Assembly: GCA_964035545.1 (NCBI GenBank) | Contig: OZ037765.1 | Coordinates: 19,772,698 to 19,836,697 of the forward strand | Direction: 5' to 3' | From: Bugula neritina | Taxonomy: Eukaryota; Bryozoa; Gymnolaemata; Cheilostomatida; Bugulidae | Length of the DNA stretch: 64,000 nt | Shown: positions 1 through 14,300 of the stretch, piece after piece | Layout of the letters: every line of letters begins with the position of its first letter | How positions within the stretch are numbered: position 1 is the stretch's first letter | The notes under the pieces: model-generated | Seen by the model: the letters and a program-made list of their open reading frames with translations, nothing else | Told to the model about the DNA's origin: nothing | Database searches by the model: none | Translations under genes and position numbers: made by a program

Positions 1-58
1 TATAACTCAATAGATATGTCTGTTATACTTTATATTCATGCTTGTCATAATAATTTAG

Positions 59-3000
59 AGGGATACCGAACAGGAGTTATTAGAGGATATTTGTGAGGTT
101 ATAAAAACTCATTCAGATGAATATGAATTAGTACAATTTCAATCAGCTGCACAGGTTTGTATTATAAATGTGTCTTTTTATCTACAACTCTAAGCAAACT
201 TCTAGTAATAACATAAACTTTTTCATAAAGATTTTAATTTAATTGTGGTTTTAATTATAGCTGTAATAATAATCTACATATAGGTATTTGTTTAAAATAG
301 GCAACATGAAAAAGCTTGGGTAGCATAAACAATAGTGCTGACTATGTTTTCTTACATATATAGTTAATTCTTTTTAAAATGAGAATATGTATATTAACTT
401 ACAAAAATAATTGGCTAATTATAATTTTTTTTAATGTGGTGCTTATGTTGGTACATTGAAAAAATAATTGTTTTAAAAAATCATTTGTTTCTATAAAAAC
501 TGTTATTAAATCACATGCATATGCAATACAATTAGAACACAATAAAATCAATAAGGGAAAGTAAAATTAACTCAAAATAATGTTTTCTTTTAAATATCAT
601 TTTTTGGGTTTGAGTTTTATAAGTACTTGTCTGGTAACAAGAGAGTATCCTAACAGACAATAGCAATAATCCTCTTTCATGGAAATGCTTATAAGTCAGC
701 TTTAATAAATGATTAAAGGTCTCCAAGCGAGTGTATATTTTATAAACAAGCACATTACTAAAATACATATATAGATAATTATATTCAATGAATAAAAATG
801 TGCTTTTGTTGACATGGCTAAGTATATAGCCATTGTCGAGCATATGTCGGTTTCATTAGTCTATTCTGCCATATTTCAGTTCTCATACTCAACTTCTATT
901 ATCTGCAATTGCTTTAAAAATTCTGGATAACCTCTGTTTACAAAGGCATGTTTCAATATTTTACTGCAATCGCTGTTTTGTAAAACTATACTCATAGTTT
1001 GCCTTTGCAGATTCCTATATTGTTTGTTGTTCAAAAAGCATTGAGGATTGATATAGACATCTCAGTGCGCAGTAGCGTATTGGGGGTGCACAACTCCAAA
1101 CTTTGTGCTCGTTATACAGAAGTGGACAACAGAACTCAAACTCTCGCCTTTGCACTCAAGTATTTCGCTAAGGTAGGCAATCTTGAATACGCTAATCTAT
1201 CTTGTACAAATAATATTTTTTAACTATTTTTATTCTATTTGATTGTGATTGGAAATAAGTAAAGCTGAAATAAATTCTAGTTTTTGCTTATAATTTATCT
1301 TTTATAACTTAGTATTATATTGATATGTTTCAGTTTTGTCAAATGGCCAAAACTCGCTTAAAATCTCCACCTTCTTTCGGATACGCTACCATGATGATTC
1401 ATTTTCTACAACAAAGAACTCCTCCTGTCTTACCACTTCTACAAAAGGTTATTAAGAACGCTGTATATAAACACATTTTAAATAATATAATGCCATTATT
1501 TTAGTGCTGTTGTACTGTGTGATTTAACAACGACATTGAATTATTCATACAAAAAATATCAACCACACAGGCTACATTAGTATATAATTGTTGTACACCA
1601 TTACATGTAGATAACACAAAAACAACAAATTGTTAAAGGCATAAAAAATAAAGTTCTTAAGCATCAGGGCAATGAAAGTATTTTATAGAGCTGTGTAGGC
1701 TATTCGTGAAATAATTCAGAAATGCATTTATTCATAATCTGAGCACCTGAGATTTTATTTTTTAATGTTAAGTCTTGTCATGAACTATTTTATTTAAACG
1801 CTATTTTTATAATGGGCTTACTCATTGAAAGGCATTGGTCAAGAATATTTTGTATTTTATTTTTTCTTTAGTAATAAAAATTTCTTGCTAAACCTTGTTT
1901 ATCAGATATTCAAGACAACACAAAGACCTCAAATCCTTTGTAATGAAGTTGATGTTTATTACTTTGAAGATGATAATGCAGAATTGGTAAGTTGACTATT
2001 TCATCGATATTTAACTTGAAAACTATAATAACTGTATTATTACCCCAAGTAGCGAGATATGATTAATAAAATACTAAACTAAAAACCTTTTCAAGTGTTG
2101 TTAAAATGTCAAAGTGTAATGGTGTCATACATATAATATTTCATGCCATAGATGCAATGCTTGAATAATTTTCAAATTATAAACAAGATTTGATTATGCT
2201 GCAGCATATTCATGAAAAATGTTAAATGCATTTAAATAGGCAATAAATTGGGTTTATTGACGTTGACACTTTAAATGAAATTTTTGTTACTTACCACTAA
2301 ACTAGAAATATTTTCCAGTTCAATATGTGAAACACATTGAAGAATTTTATTTATCAATGAAGAAGTTTTATTATTATTGAATTGTTTGCATAAAAATAAT
2401 ATCATTCTATGTATTTTACGTGCTCAGAAAATCACAAACTTATGATAAGAATTGGAAGCTGCAGTTGTCATATGCTTGTCAAACCAGACAAAGCTGTATG
2501 AGGCTCCTTTTGTTAACAGCTGCTATGTTTTGCTGTAGAACCAATATTGGCAAGGAGACAATAATGAACAGGTGTCTAAGCTGTGGATAGACTTTCTAGA
2601 TTACTTTAGTAATCGTTGGAATTATGACAATGTCATTGGAATGAGAGAAACAGATATACTGACCAAATATGACAAGTTGTGGAACACAAAGATAATGTCC
2701 ATTGAAAACACATTTGAACCACAAAGAAATTTAGCGCAGGCAGTCAACAAAACTTGTAAGAATATCTAACGTCACTTGTTCACTCTAAGTCTTGTCATAA
2801 ATATTTTGCTTCATTTTTTAAAGTAAGCCAATTAACAAATATACGTTTATATTTTATTATGTTTATTATATTTGTTTACTAGGTTCATATTTATATATTA
2901 TTTATTATATTAATATTTTCACAACTTTTTCTTAGGCATTTCATTAAAATAAAATGCTTATAGTGATTCTTAAAATAATACAATAATAATAGGCTAATAA

Positions 3001-4425
3001 GAAGGGCCAACTTTTGGGTATTTTATATTGCTAACTGTCAAAACAATAGCAAATACATGCCAAGTATGTTATATGATAGCAACGTATTTAAAGGATTGCT
3101 CAATCTTAGTTTATTACAATCACATTATAATTATGAACTATAATCTAATGTGTATGCAAACAATTGTGACTTTGCAAAAGGATATGTGTCTAGAAAACAG
3201 CTTTTCAAAATTCCAATTTTGAGGGAGGTAAAATTTTCATCCATGAAAAAGAATAGCCTAATACGTGACGTGTGAACGCCAGTAACTATGCTGCACGTGC
3301 CAACTATAACACAAGTATTCAAGGTTGCTGAGCACAACATCAACCAATAACGGTCAAGCAGTTACAGCGCGCTATATAGGTCAGCTTTGGTGCGCCCGTA
3401 ATATTGCACAATCTGACCTAGTTTAGATCGATCGCAGGCATTCATCCTAAAGAATGCATGTTTTTGCAATGCTTTTTTCTATGTTTACAAGCAAAATATG
3501 GCCTAATGTTATCACATACATGTTATTTAACATGTCAAAAAACTATAGATTGAGATAATTCACATTTGCACTTCTATAAATATACAAATTACGAGCTGAA
3601 AGATCACATCTCACAGTCATATTTCTATAGTTATTCATTTGTATAGTCACGTGACCAGCAGGAATGCTGGCGCTGTTACGTCACATTTCCCAGCTCATTT
3701 CAAAATCGGCGTTTTGGCTGTTACCAATCTACACCCTCAACTTCAACTAACTTTTTCTACCTTTGGTCAAATGCTTTTTGTCAATGCATGCTTAGAAAAA
3801 CACAATATTATGTGTGTTTGACCTAAATAGCCATTTATTAGACAAGATAGAGCAATCCTTTAAGGCTGGTTTCGTTTGGGGTGAAGGTAATATTTTATAT
3901 TATAAGTAAACTAATTTGAGAGCCTCTACTAAACTATTAAAAAAAACTCATGTAAGTTTATAGTCATCATCCCTGTGAGAAACCCCTGGTGGAAAGGGGT
4001 TTTGTTAAATCAGGCTAAGGACTTATTCAGATGGGGCACAAGAGCAATTATGACTGGATGCTTTTCTTAGTATCACCAATGACCTTTGTCGGCTTCGAAC
4101 CCATGATTTTGTGATCACTTTGTGACTAAAGTATTAAAAAAAGACAATTTTGCCAAATGACTCTTCAGGACATAAAATTAGCTTTGAAATATCAGACAAA
4201 TAGAACGCACTTTAAGTCATATTTTAAATAATCATGAAAATTTTAGTATCTATAATGTTTGTCCTAATATTTGTTTTAGCATTTGCCAGAATTATTTATA
4301 ACTTCAAGAAAGCTCTGACAATATTTACCAGTCCAATGAAACCTCCTTTACAAAACAGAGATCCTGTAGAATATTACTTTCGAAATCCAGAATATCAGCT
4401 GAGTTCATTTAGACCTAGACAGTAA
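59..4425 (+). CDS. Terminal uridylyltransferase / non-canonical poly(A) polymerase (TUT4/TUT7-like), 3' part
   Basis: Six exons: 59-154 (acceptor could also be at 60/61), 1011-1172, 1334-1447, 1906-1986, 2539-2755 and 4280-4425, ending in TAA. They splice in frame with phases 0,0,0,0,1 and encode about 271 residues. The 5' part lies outside the window. The second exon carries IDIDISVRS, which fits the third catalytic Asp strand of Cid1-type nucleotidyltransferases. The third exon has GYATMMIHFLQQRTPPVLP, matching the central domain that in TUT4/7 reads like YAYTLMVLYFLQQR. The fifth exon is a PAP-associated domain (LWIDFLDYFSNRW, then MSIENTFEPQRNLA, compare IEDPFDLNHNLG in TUT7). The family adds U or A to RNA 3' ends such as pre-let-7, mRNA and small RNAs, using UTP or ATP in the cytoplasm. 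The protein stops about 35 residues after the PAP-associated domain, so the C-terminal CCHC zinc knuckles of vertebrate TUT4/7 are absent from this model. Family call is firm; the exact subfamily is inferred. Confidence 0.85.
3092..3859. mobile_element. TTAA-flanked MITE (piggyBac-type target site)
   Basis: A 768-bp element in the last TUTase intron is bounded by TTAA at 3088-3091 and 3860-3863. The left end AGGATTGCTCAATCTT matches the reverse complement of the right end at 15 of 16 positions, and similarity continues weakly inward. No transposase ORF is present, so it is non-autonomous. The TTAA duplication is what piggyBac-superfamily transposases make; the superfamily call rests on that and not on terminal-base homology. 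Confidence 0.75.
3955..4135 (-). mobile_element. tRNA-derived SINE copy, reverse orientation, partly decayed
   Basis: The reverse complement matches the intact SINE at 29415-29632. It shows the GAACCC-type B box (GGCTTCGAACCCATG on the plus strand), the central block around AATTATGACTGGATGCT, and the tail containing TTTATAGTCATCATCCCTG. The copy lies in the last intron of the TUTase gene, 145 bp upstream of the terminal exon. Confidence 0.75.
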
Positions 4426-5639
4426 TTGAAAAGCTGACCAAGAATAAAACTACTAACAACCAACTCGAAGTATTAAGTTATGCTAACTTTTTAAAGAACT
4501 TTTATTATAACTATAGCTGTGCTATTCTATGCCTACTACCCAAAATGTAGTAAGTTTATATATAATACAACTCAACATCTTTTTAAAAAATAGCACCAAA
4601 TTTGTTGTCTGGCTTCTACAAATGTCTCATTTATATGTATTCTATTAATTAACTTTGACAAAAAGTGTAAAAATACAAAAGATAGATGCATAATGGAGTA
4701 ATACCACTATAACTCATATATGATTGGTTGCCTGACGAAACACTGAAAGATTCTAGTGCAATAAACAATATGGTATATTGGGGTAAGAAAAGTATTGGCA
4801 TAGAAGACTATAATATGCTTGCAATGTAGTAGTAGTAATAAAGTAAAATAAATGAAAGTTACCCAAATAGTACACTAAAATCATGCATGCATAATTGCAT
4901 AATTAACTGTAAGTTTGATGCCAGTGGCTAGACAACACAAACCAGGTAAACTCTTGGTTAAATAAAATATTAGTATTTGTTACAGCATTCACCCAACGAG
5001 TGCATTAACTTTATTTTTTATGTCATCTCAATTTGAATCTTAGTTACTGGCTTCAACATGCGCAACTAGGTTGATTTCTAGACACAACTATAAAAAAACG
5101 CATCTGTAAAATTAATATTTCGTCGCCTAGCTAATAATTACTCCTTTCATTTAAAACTTATGTAATATTTAATTTCAAGCCTTTGCAAAGTGTAGTTTTT
5201 GAACAATTCTCAAATTCTCTAAAACTAATGCAGGCTTTTTAATGGCTATTTGTTATTGTACTTACAGCTATATGCTAATGGTAGCATTACGCTTGTAATC
5301 GACTTCCAAAAGCAATGAAATTTCCGTAATATTAGGTCGATGATCGCCGTAAATTTAACGTTGTAAGAGTTGTCGACTTTTCTGACTAAATTGTTGGGTC
5401 AAAATATGAGCAAGTAATAGCAGTTTTAGTAAATTATTGCGTGCTAGTCGAGGTTTCGCGCTCTACAATTATCACGTTTTAAGTTTAAAATTACTATTGA
5501 CACTTCAGCTCCACACTCAAACTGGATTGATTGCTGAAATGTGGTGTTAAAATAATATATTAACTTTAAATTTAAGTACTATTCCTATTCCAATTATAAA
5601 AAATTTTGCTCACTAAGCACCAACAGCAAGTAGTACTAG

Positions 5640-6470
5640 TTCAAGTTGTCACTCATTGTGCATAATACTAATACTAATAGTAATAGTAAATTAAGTATCT
5701 AATTTCATAGACCTTAGACTTAGAGTTAGAGTCTAACTTAGAGTTAGCCTAAAGAGTAAATCTTGCTCTTACAGTTACACTTACAGTTGCTGTTAGTGTT
5801 CCTGTTAGTATTACTATTAGTATAACTCTAAGATTAACTTTAACTACAACTTTATGAAAATGAGTATAAGTTTAAGTTTACCATTACAATTAGTATTACT
5901 CATTACTGTATTACTCAGTAATACTAATAGTAATAGTAATAGTATTACTATTAGTATTAATATTAGTATTAGTATAACATTTACTATTGTCTATTAGTAT
6001 TAGTAATTGTATTGGTATCATATTTATGTTAATGTAATATCTGACCTGATATTAGTATTACATTTAGATTTATGTTACTGTTAGTCAAAGTTAGTGTAAG
6101 ACTAAGTATTTTATTTTCAGTACTTCAGTTTCACTTTCAGGTTTAATTTTCAGTAATCCTAGTTGTAACACTACCTGTTGCTGTACTAGTACACTTATAG
6201 TTACAATGTGAGTCACTGAGTGTACAGTAACACTAACGTCTAACGCTGACTTTGTGATTCAGATTGTGATAGATATTGTCATTGAGATTCTCATTCTGAT
6301 TGTACTGGGCCTGGTGGTGATACAACTACAAACAAGAACTACTACTATTAGTATTACTAATACTACTACTAGACCTAGTAAAAGTACTACTAGTACTGCT
6401 AATATCTATATTACTGATGCTAGTAATACGGTATGAGTATCAATATGGGTATTAGCATAATCATTAACTT
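5640..6470. repeat. Degenerate TTAGTA/TAATAC-type simple repeat tract
   Basis: Hundreds of bases are built from imperfect six-base words such as TTAGTA, TTAGAG, TTACAG, ACTAAT and AGTAAT, switching strand bias within the tract. Purest stretches are near 5660-5690, 5800-5825 and 5920-6000. A related patch lies at 6660-6780 and a similar tract at 60000-60240. The open frame at 6254-6436 is low-complexity repeat translation and not a gene. Confidence 0.7.
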
Positions 6471-7464
6471 GGAAGTAATTAACATGAGATAAACATGATT
6501 ATCTTTAAGCTTCTGAGTTATGATTATGACCATCAACTTCAAGGTCACAAATCATCACAGCTACTCAGCTAGGTGATAATTTTAATGTTTAGCAATAAGT
6601 AAATAACATTAACTACACATGTAAGACAAAGTCCAAGTCTAATCACAGTGAATGAATGATTGATTTTATTACTAAGTCCCCACTAGTAATACTAATAGTA
6701 TTAGTAATATTAATTGCAAATTCAATTATGATCATATTATTATTATCATTTTTATTATCATAGTGATCACTAGCACTTGAAGTAAATGCCTGAAGCTAAT
6801 GTTCTAGAATCAACCAAGTCTGCAATCACAATGACATACGGAAATAATAAAAATAAATGGGCAATTTATTAAATCATTTACTTATGTAATGCATAATTAG
6901 CTAAGCTTCACACTGTTACAATTTGACTTATATTCACTTGATGCTAATTATGTAGTTATGTATGTATGTATCAGTTGTATGCATTTACATTTTAAGTATA
7001 GGTTTAGTAAATGGCCAGTTCATATAGCAAATAATCTGCTATCTTTAGACTTGGAATTTAGCTCTAGCTATTCATATTTCAAATTTATTATTTTTTCTAA
7101 TTTGACAAGTCATTTATAATGAATATATAATAAGACATACAATTAATAAATTGGTTGTGACTACCCAACTTATTATACCGGTAAACAACTGCCAAATTAA
7201 AATAATAATAGTAATAAAAATAATAGCTAATTGTATTTAAGAAATTTTAACTTCATTAAAATCTGATAAAATCAATAATATTATTAGTTATCATATTATA
7301 CTGAAATCATATCAGTAAATGTTACAAATGCTAATCTAAATATGAAATATTTATTCATTTAAAATCATCAAAATCATTGTAACTGAAATAAATACACTTA
7401 TTTGCAACTGTTAACAGTTTAAATTAAATTTCTTTATCCAAGTTTCACATTAGCAATACAGTTA

Positions 7465-7910
7465 GCATAGGGTCACACGACATGGGCTACCCATGCGGGC
7501 AACATGCAGGAATCGCGTTTAGCCCAAAAATGGGCTGTTGTGTGCGGGGTTTTCATGCGGTTAACATGCTGAGTTGGAAGTGCAGCAAGCTCATGCAGGT
7601 TTGATCTAATTGACTGATAACCATTTAGCGATTTTTTAATTTCAATTGGCGTTTTAATTTTTAGCGAACTGAATTAAAACAGTTTCATATAGTTTGCATT
7701 TCCGCATTTATAATATTTAAGGTCACTTTGCCCATGACATAGATTTCAAAACAAACGTCTGTAGGCGAACAGTAAAGTTAAGCTCCAAGATCATTAGCTA
7801 ATAAATTCCACACCCACAACCCACGCATTGTGTGTGGCATGTTGTTCCAGGAACGGGTTTTCAAAAATTTGGACCCGCATGCAGGAAACCCGCGTCTTGT
7901 GGCCCTACAC
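7465..7910. mobile_element. Harbinger-like MITE, 446 bp, TTA target site
   Basis: Flanked by TTA at 7462-7464 and 7911-7913. The left end GCATAGGGTCACACGACATG and the reverse complement of the right end GTGTAGGGCCACAAGACGCG are recognisable imperfect inverted repeats, both followed by GGG and Pro/Gly-rich-looking CCCGCATG motifs. No transposase is encoded. A 3-bp TWA duplication is typical of PIF/Harbinger elements. The end motif TAGGGYCACA is shared with the element at 18791-19133. Confidence 0.7.
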
Positions 7911-8394
7911 TTATGACTATCTAAGCCAAGGGTGTCTTTTCAGAGCAAGAACGACTGAAAGGGAATATTTTATTGTAAACTTTAGCTTGTGCATATACAT
8001 AATCAAACCAATCCTGAATTTGTTGCCTACGGATTTTTGTGCGTTTGCTGAAACAAATTTGCCTTCAGAATTTAATGTGAAAAACAAACTATAAAATCCT
8101 TTATTTTTAAAATTCTTATAAGATTTGACATAAGATAATAACAATAGGCTTTTAATATAAATGCAGGCCAATTTCAGCAACATAAAACTGTGATGAAAAA
8201 GTGCAATTAAGTGCCCAGAAGAAACTATGTGAGGATCACTTTGATCTGTAAGATATGTATAGATGCATCCATTCAAGTATTATTGTCAAAAATTTACTTG
8301 AATTGCGGTTTTTATTTAATTAGAATTATTTCCTGTTTTGTAAATATTTGCTATTGCTCTGTTATCTAGACATTGCTAGGCTAGGACTTACAAG

Positions 8395-11300
8395 ATGGCA
8401 TCACAGCCATCAATATGTGAAGGATTCTGGGATCTGGTAAATATTTCTGATATAAAGGATGCAGAGTCGTTCACTCTTCGTCTCGGAGGTTCTCAGGTAA
8501 GGGCACTGTTTTATAGTTGATATCCAAATATAGAGACTAATAGCAGATATTTACTTGTACTGTTCCAATGAGGATTTGTCTTGAATTTACTTTGCTGGCT
8601 TGTTTGAAATATGCCCTCTTTTTATCTACTTACCCTATTAAGGTTACTCCATTCGAGTTTCGCAATCATAGTTTTGAGCCATGTTAAAATTTAAATTTCA
8701 GAAAGAGTTTGAAGAAATGATGTGCAAAATTCAGGAATCATGTGCCAAATCAAGTACTCCTCCTGCAGCTGTTTCTACTACTACTCCATTACTAGCTCAA
8801 TTCAGTTTCGACAATGTATGGTATAGGGCTGAGGTAAAAGGTGCGTATCGGCTGTTAACATTTTTAAGCTTTCGATATTCATTTGCTGAGCCCAAAATAG
8901 AAATGTAAATATATTTGTACACCTATTGCAACTTTGTAGTTTGTGATTTTTTTTGTTCTACTAGTATGCTAAAGCAAGTAGCAATGAATAAGATTTATAC
9001 TTGCATGTATTTGAAAAACTTTGTGCTACTAGACATTGGTGCTATTTGTCATAGATGTGAATTCTGATGGGTCCGTCCAAGTATCTTATGTTGACTATGG
9101 TAATGGTGAATCAGTTCAGAAAAGAAACACTCGTCCTAACACAGCTTTCCTGAGCCTGCCCAGGCAAGGTGTGGAGTGCCGACTCCATCGCATTGATTAT
9201 TCCAGACCCCTTGGCTTAGAGCACCACAGTTCCTTCAAATCTCTGTGCTTGAACAAAACATTTAAAGCACTCTTTGTGAATAAGCAAATTCCATCTTGCT
9301 GGAATGTGGAGTTGTTTCATGAAACAGGTATGTGTCTCGGCTGGAATATGATTATGTGAATTACTAAGGTTTATGGTGCTCCATATATTCAACATGGATG
9401 CAATGTATAAACCCGACTAAAGTGAACTTATTAGAAATAGAATTTGTTGGGAAGATACTGTTCGTTGAGGACAAGACGTTTCAGTGTAGCTCAGAGGGGA
9501 AGCATTGCTTTACTCTGCCACTTGTATTGATGATGACTTGCCATTATGTTAAGTTAGAGACTGTGTAGTGTAGTCTTTTGTAGTTCTGAGTGGTGGGTCT
9601 GACTCAAGGTTACCAGAAGGTGATGTGGTGGTTGCCACCTTAACAGCTACAGTTTTTACGAGTATTGTAGAAATGGTGTGCTGTATTATTGTAGGCAATG
9701 TAAATGATTGGTTTGGTAAACAGACGGGCAAGTTGCTGGCTCCACTGGAGAAGCTCACGATTCCTTCTAAACTTCCCCATCCCCACAATGCCGGTCTGGA
9801 GCCTGCAAAGGAAGTGACTCAACCACCTCGGAAGGTTTAGTATAGTTCTATATTGTGAAAGTTGTGAAAAGTTGAAACAGGCCTTGAATTGACTTGTTAT
9901 GACAATGCTTTATTGACGTTAATTCTAATTCGAATATCTATTATCTTTATTGATTTTAGTAAGTTGCATTACAATGATGATAATTAATCGGTTTTTGCTA
10001 CATGTTATATGTGTATTGATTCTGTCAAAGTGGGAAAGAAAGTATCCAAAATTATCCAGCTATTACCTATTTCGTTGATTTCATTTACTGGTTAACGTTT
10101 TTTATTTAGAATGAGATTAACGGAGCTGCTTCTAATGCACATTTGCAAGCCAGGCCTGTGGCCAGCAAGTTCACTGGCACTGTGGTCTACATAAACAGTC
10201 CCACACAGTTCTGGTTACTCAACAGTGTGGATGACGACACTGTCATGGGTATCGGAGCTGAGCTCGCCGAGCATTGCAACAGCTCTTCCATGCAGAGGTT
10301 GAGGTCTCCCTCTGTTGGCCAGCTGTGTGCTGCTCTCTACGATGAAGATAACACGTGGTACAGGGGCGTGGTGACCAAACTCCTCGACGGTAATAATGTG
10401 CAGGTGTGTACTTTTGTCTGTAAGCACGTTGTTTTTTCTTTATTTTTATATTACTTATGCTAGTTTCGTTGATCTTAGTCATTGTGGGTTGGAACGAAAT
10501 GCATTATATTACCAACTAGCATCTTCATGTAAGTAAAGTAGAAATTCTGCTCCAAACCTTTGGTATATCAATTACTCTGACACAAACCTTTGGTATTTAG
10601 CTCTAATTGGTTGCAGTTAACACATTTGATATCCAAATCGCCCACTCATACTATATAATTGGTAAAGAAGTAAACACTGCCTCCTTGCCGCTCTTTAATG
10701 TAATGCAGTACAAATCGAGTTCCTGCCTTTTAGTCCTATTTCATTAAAGTCAATGGTTTAGCAGTTACAAGTTTGATCACAAAGTTTGTACGTCAAACAA
10801 TATTTGTCTAAAAATGTGAAGCCTGGTGGTGCAGAATGCAGCTGAGTATATCTACATTAGATGTGTGTAGATACAACTTACTTGTCAATCTTTCAGCTCT
10901 ACTGATAGGTTTTTAGAAGTGAAAATGGCTCCAGTATGCAATTAATTTGTTTAAAAAAATTCATAATTATTGTTTATTCAATTCAATAAATTATATATTT
11001 AAAAATTTAACCCAATGTACAATAAATTTTATAAATTTCTTTTCATTGCTTTATTGCATTGTTCTTGGTTTTTAGATACAGTTTATTGACTATGGCAATA
11101 CAAGCATAGTGAGCTGCGACAATCTGGCTCAGGTGTCTGCTGACTCGCTGCCCGCACCAGGATACGCTGTAGAGGCATCGCTGCATCAGCTTTCACCCCC
11201 ATCTGGTGATAGCTGGAGTGAAGAAGCTTTGCAGGCATTCTCTGATCTGGTGTTGGAGTCTCCGTGTGATGTGGAAATCATCAACAAAAGTAGCCAATCA

Positions 11301-14300
11301 ACTTACTCGGTTGACTTGAAGATACAAGGCACTTCTGTGGCACAGAAACTAGTAGAAGGTAGGTTGGCTGAGATGTAAGTTAGTGTAGATGAACCGGAAT
11401 CAAACAAAAATTTGTATCTCTGTACATAACGGGGATATATGAGCAGCCATTTTGTCTTCACTCATTTTGCATACGTGGATGAGGATGTTATGTGAAAAGT
11501 AAATTATTCCTAATTCATTGTTGGAGAGCAATTGTGACATAAAAATAACCCTTGGGCACAGCACCAGTTTTTGTCATTATATAATGCAACTGTTATTCTT
11601 TAAACTAGCTAAACCTCATCTTGCACTCAGGTAGAATTAGCTAGTACAGGTCTTTCGTTGTTTAAAATTCTGTTAAAACAAATTAAATCATGTATTATCT
11701 GTGGCCAAAGATGGTGTAGGCCGTAGGGGGTATTTAGTTAATGGAAAAATAGAAAATGTCGTGTGGTTTCATTGCTAGTAATTTGCAGCAGAGCTGTCAA
11801 CTTTCAAGTGTAGTTTGGGTGGTCTATTGTGTTATGTGCTTACAAGAATGGAGCAATAATTAATAAAACTGTTGTTTTTATTTAAAAGTATAATTGAATT
11901 ATGCATTTAGTCAAGTAAACCAAAATATAACACAATACTTATAAGCCGATCTGATTTTTATAATTACTAGAATTCAATTGTCATTTCAATATGCAGGTTT
12001 GCACATATTCATCAAACTCTTTTATGGCAAGTAACATTTACGAACTGTAAAGTGTTGTAAGATTGCTTCTTAGTAGACTTGTGTTCTTTGATACTGTGGC
12101 ATAATAAGGTTTTCAGAACTGGATTTGAATTTTGCTATAAAGATCAGTGCATAAAATTTTTAAAGAATACAATATGTTTGCTGTTTTTTCTTCACTAAAA
12201 TGCAACTCCATGATGTCTAGTCATCTTGTCCATTGTGCTGAACTTTGTTTCAGAGGGTGTCGCTGTACGGCAGCAGCGCTCATCAGCTCCATCAACTCAA
12301 CACACACCATCACCTGGCTCCTCCAAGCCTGCCTCCGTCTACCAAGGTAGTTTCTCTAGCCAGCTGGTAGATAGTCAGCAGAAAGAGTTCGTGTTCATCA
12401 GTTGGGTGGTGAATCCTCAGGAGTTCTGGGTGCAGAAGGATGGCTGTGAAGGACAACTGGAAGCTCTGTTTACGTCTGCTAAAGAGGTAAACTGCTCTTG
12501 TTTCCTAAATTTGCAACTTTAGGTGTTCCATCTACTTCTTCTCGCTATATACTTTCAATATAAAGGTGTTCATAAGATAACATTCTGTAAACAAATAAAT
12601 TCTTGTTTCCAAACACTTGTTTGAGTTTACAGATAATCTGAAAGAGTAACATTGTATTGCTGTTAAATCTCGTTGTTGGGTGTTCTATTCACGTAGCTTA
12701 TGTCTGGCTCATTTTTTTTTATAAGAATGTGACTGGGTTAAAGGCATAATTCCGTCTAAAATAATTGCAATTTTCTAACTTTGATTTGTATGCGGAACTG
12801 ATAAGTTGGTATAAGTATTAGCAAACCTTGTAGAGTGCTACAGCTACTTTGTTTAAGCTGAACTGCTGATTTGTATGTTTAGTCGGCTGACAACACACGA
12901 CCTCTGAGTGACCCTACTGTCGGGATGCCATGTATAGCCAAGTACTCCGCTGACAATAACTACTACAGAGCAGAAGTGGTTTCGCTTGATGCCACTTCCT
13001 GTACGGTCACGTTTGTTGATTATGGTAACACAGAGAGCATTGCTGCTGGTGATATATACCCGTGTTGTCCGTCGTTGGCAGAGATCCCCTGTCAGGCGTT
13101 CAAGTGCTCCTTGCTGGGAATCAGTCCTGCCTCAGGTACTCTATATACACATATCCCCTCATTCTTCAGTACTAGTCTTCATTACTAAAACTTGAATTTG
13201 CAGCAAAATATTTGAGCTGGTAATACTGTTAATGTTAGCTAATTCTGTTATATAGCGAAGTCCTCTTTCCCTTCTCACTCCTTCCCCGCAACCCGAATAG
13301 GACAAAGCGGAGATAGGTGAGAGTAGGTGAAAAAAATTGAGTTGTTTTTATTGATAGGTTCGGAATGGAGTCCCGAGTCCGGAACAGTGATGGAGAGCTC
13401 AATGCAAGACGGTGCTACTTGCACGTTCCTAGCCAGACACGGTGACAAGTTCCTAGTGGAGATGTGTCAGAGTGAGGGACTTAGTCTAGTCGACGTGCTG
13501 GTGCAAAGCAACCTCGCCAAACCTAGTGCTAAGCGTAGTCAGGCTTCGGACAGATCTCAAGGTGTGTTGTGGCTCCTAGGTGTTATGAGGTGGCCAACTG
13601 GCAAATCCTATTTGCTTTCGTTTTTCTTGACCAAGGAGTTAATGAAAACGATATATCTTATTGTAATGTCGAGCATTGTTGAAATTAGTGCATCTAATTT
13701 TAATTTAAGTTATTTTCAGAAAGGGGTTCACTTTTTTGAGGCTCTGATTTTATTCCTATGTTATTAAGTACTGTTGTCAAAACATGAGGGTTCAGCTACT
13801 GAATAAAGTATTGAAGAAAGTCTATGCAGATCTCGTTTACATCTGAGGTGTTATTTCTGCCACAGGTAGTCGCAAGTCTAGTTCCAGTGGAAGTTTTCCT
13901 CGTCACGTCAGTGTGCCCACCCCAAGCAGACTAGCTGGTGGTGCAGGTGATGTGGCTAGCTTGAAGGTGTCCTATAATATTCTCCCAGCAGCGCTAACCA
14001 ATCTAGGTACTTTTTAAAATGCAAATGTCAATTTTTCTAGTTATTTTTGAGATTTTGATGGTCTTTTCCTCTATTCAACTCCTAAGAATTTGAGTCTACA
14101 ATGTGATGTCTCTGCATTTAATGAACATTGTAACACTTCAGGTTTGAAGATTGGAGACACTATTGATGGGTTCATTGCGCATTGTGAAAATACTGATGCT
14201 ATATACATCCATCTCACCAAAAACAAAGACGAGATTGACACCATGTATGAAAGCATCGCCACCCATTATAAAAGTGGCAAGGGAGTCAACGTAGCGGAAG

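Larger units (their letters stand above)
4426..8394. other. Intergenic region between the TUTase and Tudor genes
   Basis: I find no coding exon here. The stretch holds the 3' end of the TUTase gene, the degenerate simple repeat at 5640-6470 with a related patch at 6660-6780, a short TATG run near 6957-6972, the Harbinger-like MITE at 7465-7910, and presumably the promoter of the Tudor gene just before 8395. I see no clear TATA box that decides a start. Confidence 0.6.

Noticed and set aside
6254-6436. 60-aa frame rich in Thr and Ile
   Set aside because: Translation of the degenerate simple repeat.
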